This document shows, one piece after another, positions 23,428-35,800 of a stretch of DNA of 64,000 bases. Under the pieces are notes generated by a model. It was not told the origin of the DNA. It ran no database searches and saw nothing but the letters and a program-made list of their open reading frames with translations. Both the position numbers and the translations under genes were made by a program. The stretch's first letter is position 1. Every line of letters starts with the position of its first letter. The DNA lies in assembly GCF_000764305.2 (NCBI RefSeq), contig NW_025941703.1, forward strand, positions 1 to 64,000, given 5' to 3'. The DNA is from Hyalella azteca. Taxonomy: Eukaryota > Arthropoda > Malacostraca > Amphipoda > Hyalellidae.

Positions 23428-23692
23428 TGCGATCCACCGGACCGAGTGAAGCTATGCATCACCGGACCGAGCGACGCTGCGCCACACCGGACCGAGTGAC
23501 GCTGTGCACCACCGGGCCACGTGACGCTGCGCACCACCGGGCTGATCATGACGCTACGTACCACCAGGGCGAATGAAGCAGTGAAGCTGCGCACCACCGG
23601 ACCGATCGTGAAGCTGCGCACCACCGGACCGATCGTGAAGCTGCGCACCACCGAACTGATCGTGAAGCAGGGCACCACCGGGCTGAGTGCTA
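23428..23692. repeat. 25-28-bp minisatellite, about 10 units (block 3)
   Basis: Units such as GCACCACCGGACCGAGTGAC-GCTGT align to block 1 in the same orientation. Later units carry an added GATCGTGA. The block ends 38 bases before the stop codon of the M13 gene. Confidence 0.9.
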
Positions 23693-23729
23693 CCTTTTTG
23701 AACAGTTAATTATCACCAGAAATTACCAA

Positions 23730-23832
23730 TTAATGAAGGGACGTGCACACTCGGCGAGGGTAGTGCGGGGAGGCGCTATTACATTCGAAGACTTCGCTGA
23801 ACTCCGGCAGTTGTGCCAAAACTGCGCTCAAC
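23730..23832 (-). CDS. M13 exon 15 and stop
   Basis: Acceptor TATTACAG. It encodes LSAVLAQLPEFSEVFECNSA, then SPHYPRRVCTSLH and TAA at 23730-23732. This aligns with N..EF..AF.C......P...C.VW, but the last residues are CTSLH, so the terminal Trp is missing. Confidence 0.9.
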
Positions 23833-26800
23833 CTGTAATAAAAATGTCTCTTAAAAGAGTACTATTAACAAGTAGTGAATAAAAATTCTATATACGCTAA
23901 ATCATGTTCGGTATTTGTAACACGATTCATGTTCTAACGCGATTTATAAGTTAATTTCAAATGAAATATCCATCTCACCTGGGATGTCCTAGAAGCGACA
24001 AATTACATGTTCTTTCAATATCTTCCCTTTGTGTGGTTGTATTCGTGCACAGACTCTGTAAAAAAATAAAATACTGTATTTTAAAGCTCAATATTTTCAC
24101 AGGCACTAATCAGCGGTTCAGCTTACGAACCTAGACACCAAATTGGGGGATAAGAATTTTACAGCAAATCAATATTTTCATTGAATACTGATGTATAATC
24201 AATAACGTATACAAATGTATATTGAATGTAGTGAATTCTAATGTATTTAAAATAAAGTTTATTCTTACCCCCGCGTAAGACAAGAAGAAAATATGTGTGG
24301 TATTTAGACGCTCAAAACTCGCGGCTTGAGGCTGGGGTTCACGCTTCATCAGCGACAAGTACGCCTGTACAATAGAAATAAGTTCCATGACAATTTAAGA
24401 TCCGGGTTCCATATTAATGGTAGCAGTGGATTACCACTGCAATGGATTATTAATGATAGCAGTTCATATATCTTATGTATTGCAAAAATGTAACTCTTTC
24501 GTTTTTAACATCACAAATTAGAATTTTTGATGAAGTCAAAAATTAAGCTTTAGCTTTTACCGTATAGAAGCTTCCAGTATTAAAACTTTTGTGCAAAATG
24601 CCATGCCTTTGTATTGCCATGCTATTGAATTGTAGATTTGGTTACAAACTTAGGTAAAAGTAAAGCTGCTAAAAATTGAGAGAATTTTACAAATTGAAGG
24701 CGTTGAATAGGCAGAACTAAAGGTGTTGATTACTAGGCACTTCTTCTGATACAATAACAAAGTCTGAATATTTCCTATTGAAACGATTTTCTTCTAACAA
24801 TTTTCAACTTCTAGATTTTTCGTCAGGCTACATCCACTTTTTGTAGGTCTTTCTTCAGGATACACCCACTTCTTGTAGGTCTTTCGTCAGGCTACACCAC
24901 TTCTAGGTCTCTCATCTGGCTACACCCACTGCTCCAAGGTCTTTCGTCAGGCTACACCCAGTTCTCCTAGGTCTCTCATCAGGCTACACCCACTCCTCCT
25001 AGGTCTTTCGTCAGGCTACACCACTCCTAGATCTTTCGTCAGGCTACACCCACTTATCCTAGGTTTTTCGTCAGGCCAACCCACTCCTCCTAGGTCTTTC
25101 GTCAGGCTACACCCACTTCTCCTAGGTCTTTCGTCAGACTACACCCAGTTCTCCTAGGTCTCTCATCTGGCTACACCCACTGCTCCAAGGTCTTTCGTCA
25201 GGCTACACCACTCCTAGGTCTTTCGTCAGGCTACACCCACTTATCCTAGGTTTTTCGTCAGGCCAACCCACTCCTCCTAAGTCTTTCGTCAGGCTACATC
25301 CACTTCTCCTAGATCTTTCGTCAGGCTACACCCACTTCTTCTAGGTCTTTCATCAGGCTACACCCACTCCTCCTAGGTCTTTCGTCAGGCTACACCCACT
25401 TCTCCTAGGTTTTTCATCAGGCTACACCCACTCCTCCTAGGTCTTTCGTCAGGCTACACCCACTTCTCCTAGGTCCTTAGTCATGCTACACCCTCTACTT
25501 CTATGGCTTTGGTCATGCTGCATCCACTGTGGCAGTTTGTCAGGCTACACCCACTTCTCCTAGGTCCTTCGTCAGGCTACACTACTTCTCCTAGGTCCTC
25601 AGTCAGGCTACACCCTCTACTTCTATGGCTTTGGTCATGCTACATCCACTGTGGCAGTTTGTCAGGCTGCATCCACTACATCTACGGCTTTCATACTGCA
25701 GCTCCAACTACTAGTATGAATCGTTCAGTCTCTGGAATATATTCTTGCTCGACGCAGCGGTGCACTCACCTTATAAGTTTGTCTGACTGCATCCACCTCC
25801 GCGGCGGTGTCACTGGCCGTGTGTTGGATGACGTTATCGTCTTCGATCGAGAGGTCGGATGTGGAAGCTGCCACGCACTCTGCCACGCCTCGTAAATTCT
25901 CCACAGTCCTGAAAAATTTATTGTCAAACTTCTGTTCTAAAATGGAAAAAAGTAAACATTGTTACGGTGATACAAAATTGAGGTAATTGAAATTGCTGTG
26001 ATGGAGATTGCAGAACTTACAGGTAAAAACTATGGCCGGTCATTCTTGACAGGAAAAGCAAAACTGTGCTTCAGATGATGATCAAGATGATATCTAGTTC
26101 TTCAGATGATCTGCATATTCTGCTTTGATTTTAATTCCCACATCAACTTAAATTTATGAGACCTGTGTTACTTGCTCGATATCACCTGCTGTGATAAGGT
26201 CGTGGCAAAACAATGCAATTGGTATTGCTTAACATAAATATGGCTCAACATTGCATTAAAAATAATTTTGCGGTCATTATGTTCTACAATATTTTTTCCC
26301 CTATTATTGATTCAGGAAAAGCTTTTCGTGCAGAATAAAATTATTGTCTCAAATTATAACCCAAAAATAGGCATCAAGAGATTTGTGTTCATTGTACCGA
26401 TTTGTGTTGGATGTTGGGAAATATGTCATCCGTTGTTAAAAATTTATTCATTTTTCGTGCAGAATGGTGTTGCCGTCTTAATCATGAAAGTATTAGTGAG
26501 AGGTTCAAAAAAGTTTAGTAATAATAGTCTCAAATAACCGCCCGAAAGTGAGGTTCAAGAGAACGTCCAACAACCTACCGATTGGTACACGACGTTGGAA
26601 TACCAGTCGGCCATGGCTTGACTTTAATTCTGTGCCTTTCGTGGAGAATAGAATTTTACAAAATTGAACGTAACGAGAAGGCATAATAAATGTACCTATT
26701 AGTGTACGACGTTGGAGTAACCAGTCGGCCATGGCTGTCCCAGGACAGTCCCACGGAGTCGAAGGCTCGGAGCATCTCTCTTGCGATTCGAACACCGATA

Positions 26801-29800
26801 CCGCCGTACAACATAGCCCTGCGTATCAAATATTAAGCATTTATACATATTACCAAACTTGAAATTCATTCGATCATTCAGTTTACAAAATTGTTGCTTG
26901 TATCATTCTACAGCGATTCTAAATCCTACGCTAAAACCGAGAAATTTTGCTGCAAGATTCTGAAAATTTCAGTAATGATCAACGCTAAAATTGAGATTCA
27001 CTTTTGCGTGCAAGACAATATAATTTCAGTCATGCAAAACCACGAATAATAAATTGAATCGATTAAAATATAACGAAATATTATTTTGGAATTGCGACTA
27101 CATGGGTAACGAATCATGCAGTTAATTTTATGGTGGAATGGGAGTATATTAAGAAATCGTTGCGGCGTACTATCATTAGAATGATAATAAAATTTCCGAA
27201 AATTAATTTTATTCTTTAATGGATCCGGCATATATGATAATGAATTGATAATAGTATAATATATGATAAGGAAATAATAATGTGCTCACGCCGGGTAGTT
27301 GGGATGAAAATAGGGTGGGTTAAGCCAGTGTGGAGGGATGACAATTCGGTTGGAGGGGTGAACGTAAGCGATGTTGTCGCCAGCCAGAGCTGCCATCCAC
27401 GGCTTCTCAGTCTCTGGTTCCAGAAGCTGCTTCTCCATGTGACGCCGTCCGTTCAGAATCGAGTCCTGCAATGAAAATAAATATTATATCTTTTGATTTG
27501 GTGATGAAAATTTCTAACTTTGGCTCCTCAAAGAGTTAGTAAAAAGTGCTGTATGGTATGAAAACCATTTAATTTCATGCCCTGCAATAAAAATAAACTA
27601 TTATTTCTTTGGACCTGGTGATTGAATTTCTAACTTTGATTTCTCGAAGAATTAATAAAAAGCTATTTATATGATAAAAACACTTAATTTCATGCTGTTT
27701 TGGGTCCTGTTTTGATGTTTGAATTAGGTAGCTTCGATCGATGGCTGTTTGGTAATTAGCACAAGCTGTTATTTGTAATTACACATTTGCTTCGGTAATT
27801 AGTTGATAAAAGTTAACACGGTTTCATTTTATCATTTAATAATATTTTCCAGGAAATGAAGATCAGGTTTCAACGCTTTTGAGTAAAAAGGTTTCAAAAA
27901 TGAAAATAAATGTTTAATTTTTTCAGGGAAACGCTAGCCTAATAGTTTAAATGAAGAATGAATTGCTGTATTACCAACTTCTATTTTAGCCTTCAATATT
28001 AGATAGTGGCTTTCAGCAATGCAACTGGAAAATATTATTCAAACAAATTGCTCAACGTGGCTAGAAATCGTTAATTATGCAAAATTCGAAATTTACTCAT
28101 CTATTTGAATCCAAAGATCATTTTCGATCAGAAGGTTCACCAGAGAAACAAAATTATCCTGGAAAATTAATTAATGATCATCGATTATTGAAAGCTTTGA
28201 TGGTAGACTTACTCTGAGATTTTTGAAGAAGTCTTTGGTGAAGATTGTGAAGTCTTTATAATGTTCATCGATAACCCGGCGATCCAACAGAGAGTCTGGG
28301 TAGCCAACCGTGATGCTCATGTTCGATAACTGCACATGTATTATGATTTATAACCTACGATCTTGCACAAACAAGACAAGAAGTTACGCTAATATTCGAC
28401 AATTGCACAATTATAACGATTAATAACTTACGATCTTACACAAACAAGACAAGAAGTTACGCTAATAATCGATAACTGCACAATTAAAACGATTAATAAC
28501 TTACGATCTTGCACAAACAAGACAAGAAGTTACGATAATATTCGACATATGCACAATTGCAACGATTTATAACTTACGATTTTACACATACGAGGCAGAA
28601 ATTATGTTCATATCAGAAAGGCGTGGCAAACTGGTGAAATAATAACTAGTTTAATAATAAATAATAATAACGAATTAACTAATTAAAATGCCATTACAAG
28701 GAACGTGACTCTTGCTCGATGTCGTAATTAAGTGGATAAAAGACAAATAATGTATGGAGGTAGAAAGAATGCAAAATATTGAATATATAAGGTAATATTT
28801 GAAAACATTTTTGCTAGACATTTGACTGAAATAAAATTGAAATATTATTTGGTTTCACCTTGGCGCTGAGTCTTGCTTTGGTCTCCATGGGATACCATCG
28901 GCTGTGGGCGAGGCTGATCGTTAAAGTCCGACGAATCTGATTAAATATTTTCGTGACCTGCAAAATTGATAGAGTAAAATGCCGGTATTCTAATTGCATG
29001 TTCATGGATATTCGCAAAAAAATTACATGTAATGCAGAAAAACCTACGGTGTTGTGCAATTAGACGCGAATTTTGAGAATTCAAGATAATGCGCATCAAA
29101 GGAAGATCGATTATTTTGCTGAAGGCTGCATTTGCGTATTTCTGAATCATAATGGATATGTTAGAAATTTCTAATTTGAAGTCGCCAATTAGACTTATCA
29201 GCAAAAACATCCGCTTAGATTTATCGCCATAAACATACGCTAGAATATTTTTTAAAATAAATAAGAAAAAATAAGAAATTTCACCGTTTCAATAGTAGGG
29301 TCCCTGTTTTTCATCCTCGCAGGCGTTCTCTCGTACAGAGAACCTAAACCGTAGCTGAAAAATTGTGATGTGGACTGGATGCAAAACTCCCATCGTTCCA
29401 GAGGCCGTTGAGCACCTGCAATAGTAAAGATAGTTTGATAGTTAAGGTGTAGTTAAAATAACTAGGATTATTTTTATTATGGAGTAAAAACGTTGAAATT
29501 GATATTTAACGTGAAGGCATAATTAAAAGTTACCTATAAGCTTGAGATATGTTAACAGAGATGTGACTATAGTGAATGGACAACGCTTATATTATCAAAA
29601 AGAGAGCATTAAAAAATGCTAAACTTCAGGAGTTTTAGTGTTAAAAACAAGATGATACGTTTTTTCTTAGGCATTAGTTTAAATTATATCGAAGCCAATC
29701 GTATATGAATTATAGAATCATATGATATTTTTTATCTTTATCACAGGTAATGTGATAATTTCTTGAGATTGAGATCTCGAGATGTAAAAATTTCTATATT

Positions 29801-32800
29801 GAGATCTCGATCTATATTGAGATCTCGAGATCTCTATATTGAGATCTCGAGATGTAAAGAAGGTTACTGCAATAAGGCACCTGAATATTTAAATACGATG
29901 TAAATTAAATAAGAAATTTTCGTATATTGATAAAAATTAGTATATACTAGCATATTATAATTGAACTTTAATTATTATTAATAACATATATATTGATAAA
30001 TAAGCAATTACATTTGTCACAACTACATCACTAACCTGTAAATTCTCTGCTGTAAAGATCCAAAACCCTTTTGTCTTTGTCAGGCAAATAAGGCAGATAA
30101 TACGAGACGAAGTTGAAAATCAGGTATGTGTTCAGCTGCCTGTAGAACAAAAGAAGACTTTAAAAGCTTTAAGAACAAACCAATAACGAAAAGTTCCACC
30201 ATATAGTTATTTCAGTCATTTAAAATGTTGAGTTCACACTTTGGTAAAGTCAAACATACCGAACCTTTTTCGTTTTCGGATTTTCATGAGCGATTAAATT
30301 TGTGAGAATTCAATTTTGCACCTCTAATTATGAAGAACGAGAAAATGATCATAAACAAGCATCATTTGGTGCTGAGTATGAAATATTACGCAAAATGTTA
30401 AAATAACTGCTTAACCTATCATTAATAAATATAATCATAATAGTGACTAATCATCTAAATAATTTAGGATTGATATGCCTACCATAAAAATAATTTACTT
30501 TATTTATATAAATAAGTTAAAGGCTATGAGATTTTACAAAGGTTAATTTAGAATTTGTTGAGAATAATGTCAGTTTCTTGAAAATTGTGGGAAATAAATA
30601 AGAGTTTAAAAAATCCAAAATGAATATCAAAAACATTTAATTCCGTTGCATATATAATCTGAAAAAACGTGAATTATTAAAGTGAATATGAAAATTGGAA
30701 ATGAAATCTAAGGAATCATGAATATCATTTTTGAATAACCTTATCATGAATCTCGTCATCATTTTCCTGGGCATCGTCTGCCATATGATTTACATGCATT
30801 TTTGTACGACTGCAGTAAAAATGTGCATTGGTATAAATATCGAAGATTGAAATAACTTCGTGTTCTTGGAGCAATGAAATCTGAATGTTGCTGCAATACA
30901 CTATCTACAAAGCATATTGATTAACCACTCGTGAAGCATACACGAATGGTTAATGACCAGAGAAATCATGGAGTTACATTTTCAGGTTCGAACAATATTC
31001 TTCAGATGATGTTGGTTGATCAAAAAAATGCAGGTTCAACGAAGAAATTTAATTTATTAACGACGTTTCGAATGTGAGAACATTAATTTTCATATTATAA
31101 GAAGCATTGAATACCTAAATTTAGGCGGAAATAAACAAGGAAATGTGTTTAAGCAAGCTTGTTCTGCTATCGTACACTGCTAGTAAAATTACCGTTAACG
31201 GTATTACCGGCGTTTCAGTGGCCGGTCGGCACGTGAAAAGAAACACCGTGTCGCCATTTTTATTCTAACTTAACACTAGAAATCCGTAAAACATCTGATA
31301 AAACTGGCGAAATGGTTTATTTTCACGGGGCGACCGGCCACTAGAACGCCAGTGGGTCGCCAGAACACTAGAACGTTTTTTTCACCGTTTTTTCCAACAG
31401 AGTATCCTAAAAGCATATTGTGTGAATAAATTGCAAGACCTGCGGTCAGTGGTAGAGATCAGCTTGGAGAGATCGGAGAAATACTCATGTGATACAACGA
31501 GAACTTCGGTCCTGTGGTCCAGTTTGCTGCTGGGGAACACGTTCCTTAGAAGGTCCAGCCATGGTATCTGAAAAATTGTTACATTTTAATTTCAAATAAT
31601 TAAAAAACGGAAATTAATGGAAATGAATTAGTTAAAAACTGAAATTATTTAGTTAATTTCCTAATTGGTAGCTGAACTATTGTGTTATGTTAATTTCAAG
31701 TGAAGATAATAGGAGTATTAAATATGTAATTCCCTATTTATATAAATGGCGGTGAAGTGAGTTGTCTGTATTAAGTTTTGATGGATAAAAGAAATTTCAT
31801 TTCTAAACGTGAAAAAGGCTGTGAGTGAGCGGTTTTCTCTTTAGTAATAGGTTTCAGTTATCATACAGCGTAGATGAGCGAATCTAGAACTAAAGATTTT
31901 ATGAAATGGAATAAAAATGAACAATGAACTGCCATCAGAATATTTGTAGTGAAAGTAATTTTGCACATGTACTGAGCCGCAGGCTTAATACTGCAGGAAA
32001 ATTTGTACATTAGATTACTTTGAATAATTCTCTATTTTTTTCCTGATGAATCGACGAAAATTTCCTCTTAGCATAATTGTTAAATTTCCACTTTCAATGG
32101 ATATACAGATATTTTGCCGAGACTCACGCTGGATGACATCATGCCGAGCACTCCAATGTTGATCTTAAGGTTAGACGCTATAGGGTCATCGAGATGGGAC
32201 TGAGGTGGAGTTATTTCTGCAATGCGGCTCTCATAGTAGTATAAATGTGAGGCAAACTCCAGGGCATCAGGTCCGCTGGCTTCAAACATCTTGGCTGTAT
32301 CCTTCGCGTATTGTTTGAATGCTTTCTCCAACTGAAAAATTAGGGATCGTATTGAATGTAATTAGAGCACCATTTATGATAATTGTAAATCACTGAGTGA
32401 CGCCATGTGAAATATGATAAGTAGAAGTTTTCGTGTAATGAATAATCGGAACGTGGGGGATTGATGATTGATGGAGATAAAACTTACATGAACATTATAA
32501 TAGCGAAAAATATTTTCATGCAACATGAACAAGAATATATTATGCAAGAATATAATTATGCTCTAATTATATAATTATTATACAGTTTAAAAACGCATAC
32601 AGTTTAATGTCAACCTGACCGAGGTCGGTTGGGAAGGTACTTAAATTTGAGTAGTAAATACCGCGGACTTTAACGTTCATCCACATATGGATTCATAGGA
32701 GACCTACTATTTATCTGAAAAATTTATGCTCTTTGAACATATTTTTACCATAAATTTTTATGAAAAAAGTAAAATATACAACAAATATGTCAGTTTATAT

Positions 32801-35800
32801 AGGAAGACATTATTGAATGAGGAATATTCCGGGATTCAAGCATGCCGAATTCTGAAACTTTATTTATAAATAAAATAAATTCAAGAGTATTTTCGCGTAG
32901 TGAACTGGAATCATGCAATTAGAATCGTTATCGTATGCAATATTACCAGATATTTGATAAAAACTCATATGCTTGCATACAGCCAACCGTAGATGAGGGT
33001 TTTCAGGTTATATGCAACTTGTTTTTAAATTAATGATTTACAAAAAGGATTTAGTTAATGGCGAACATGTATTTGTAAAATCCTTCGAAAAAAACATTTA
33101 AAGAATTTTAATGAACTGAAAATACATCAGTTTGGTCGTACAATAAAAAATTTGCAAAAATAAAAGTTAAACTGGACGTTTTTCCTTTATTCAAAGCAGA
33201 ATCACCAGATCATCTCCGAAACTAAAAATTGAATAAAGCTGTGAAATCCATACAAAAAAATTCATAAATATCCTTATTGTGTGAAATATTTAATTTTTTT
33301 CAATCAAACGAAATTTTAGGACACTACTAACGTCTGTATCTTTTGATAAAAAAATTTTAATGCACTGACATACAATATCCAAGCTTGAATTTCAAAAATG
33401 TGTGCATAGATTTAAAATATCTATGCATATATTTAGGATATTCTGAAACTTATTTATAATATCCATGCATAAAGTTCACATATCTGCGCCTACATTTCAA
33501 TTTCCCATGCAGGGATTTAAAATTCCCTTGCACCGAGCTTAAATATCCAAGCATGGATTTCAGATTAACTGGAATGGAACTCAAATATTTAAACACTGAT
33601 TACAAGTATCCATAAATTGATAAAAAATATCCATGCATTAAACATTTTCATGGATGAAGACAGGAAGAGAGTAGAGAACAAAAATTATAATTTAAAAGAA
33701 GAATAGCGCAAAGTTTTGGGGTGCTCTACACAATCATTATTTATCTTTAGGTCATGGACAAGAAATTATATAATAATTAACACTAAGATATAAAGATGTA
33801 AAAATATTAAGCGGGGTACCAGCTGCAATTATCATAATTTTCGAAATTGTTGTGAAATTGTGCGATAAGTATTACCTTACCTAAACATTTTTATTCTTTG
33901 GGAGAAGAGACACATTTAATTGTACTTAAATATCAGGTTATTGATAAGTTTTGGATTATTGAATAGCGTAAAGAATAGAATATTATTGCAAAATGACATC
34001 AAAGTGTGCAAATTTTTACAAACTGTGCCCAGGTTCGGACATCTCTGGAGCTCCATCAGCCAAGATTTTTAACATTTTTTCAAAAATTAGAATGTGACTT
34101 AGAAGAATATATATTCTCAATTAATGAGTTTAGATATACCTGAATATTGAACTTTATTAAAAAAATTCTTCAATGATGTCGACGTAAAGAAGATTACAAT
34201 ATCAGGTGAAGCTGGTTGGTAATAGAAATATTTTGCGCTACATATGCTTCTGAACTGTAAATTTGTGAAGACACACATTGACGTTGTTATTTTTTAACGT
34301 AATCATGAATTTCTATTTAATAAAATAAATAGAAAATTACATAAATAAATTAGAAGATTCTACTTTTATGATTTGTAAATTCGTCTTAGATTTTGCTGAA
34401 ATTTACGGCGATGCAACTTTTATTCCATTATCAAGAAGTTCCAAAGTTTCAACTAAATATGTTTGTATTGATAATTATGTTGCTTGTTTTTTGCGCGCGA
34501 AAATTTGCAGTGAGTATAGCTTATGGTCGGTTATACGCTTCCCAACCATTTCAAAGCGATAAATGTCTTTTATAAATCAAAGCTTAAGCTAAATTCTGAA
34601 GCGTGAAAAGAGGATCTAGGTAAAGTCAAGGAAATTTAATGCCGGAATTAAACTATTATTATTACGCTCGAGTAGATGATTTCGTGCCGCGCTCGAGCTC
34701 AAGAAATGTCCGTACGATACACAGAGAGCGACATCAAAACGACCAATAAGGTTTACGTTGTTTTGGAACAATTGTTTCTGCAGATCGCGTAGAACTCTTA
34801 GCTCGTCGTAGTCGATGCAGTGGCGGTCACCATACGCCACATCTCGCGGCAACCGCATGCGCCAAAACTTAACACCAAAACAAATTTATGAACTAAATAA
34901 CGAGGCAGGTTTTTTAAGTGAGGCCCGTTTTGGAATTAAAAAAAGGCGTGCAAAGATATCGCAATTATTTTATTTTTACATGAAAGCTGAAATTCTGCCG
35001 CCTAACTTCTGCCGCCTGAATTCTGCCGCCTGAATTCTGCCGCCTAAAGAAATTTCAGGCGTTTTTCAGCAGAATTTCCCCTCCATTTCAGCAGAATTCA
35101 GAATTTCACCAGAATTTCACCTCCAAGTCAGGCGGCAGAATTTCATCAGTAAGGCATTCAAAAACTGGTGCCACTTTATGACAAGTGCCCAATATTGACC
35201 GAAAATTACATATGTAGAAAAGTAGATTAAGGTACAGGCTTTCATATAAAAATAAAATTATTGCGATATCATTGCACGTCTTTTTTTAATTCCAAAACGG
35301 ACCTTACTTAAAAAACATGCCTCGTATATATAGCGTTAAACGAGCCGTTTTACTTCCCGTTTTATCTTTGCAACCAATATTATTTTGAATCGAAATTAAA
35401 TTTGGAATTGGGGTAACACAAAATGAAATGAATTACATTTGGTTAAGGTTAGAAGTAAGCTTAGTAACTACCGTGTAGTTTAAGTCTAGTTAACAATAAA
35501 TGATAAACTTTTGAATTAGAAATTTTCGATCGAATTAATTGATCGCCCATTACGGTGATTGCTAATAAATTATATATTGATAACCATCAACTACTTTCAC
35601 AAGCTCAACAAGGTCTCTTCGCACTTTAATTTAAAAAAAAGTGAATAAGGACATTAAGCGATTGGTACAGAAATCAATAATTAAGTCAAAATGTTGTCAG
35701 CAAGATTGGAAAAAAGATGGCCTTGCTTTCACGCCATTTTAATTTTTTTCTTAATAATTTGAAAATAAGTTTAACAGTAACTATAAACAATCATCGTCAT

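Noticed and set aside
21822..23709. Frames of up to 336 codons such as VTRPGRCRRHSARALPSSL repeats
   Set aside because: Products of 25-26-bp minisatellites read in shifting frames, present on both strands at once.
24820..25895. Plus-strand frame 25503-25895 with repeated LHPL and CIH motifs
   Set aside because: It is the 32-bp minisatellite followed by the antisense of M13 exon 12.
26721..26726. Alternative donor CTG-GTTACT for M13 exon 11
   Set aside because: It would leave phase 0, whereas exon 12 needs one base to complete a codon. The donor at 26695 fits and is echoed in the decayed copies.
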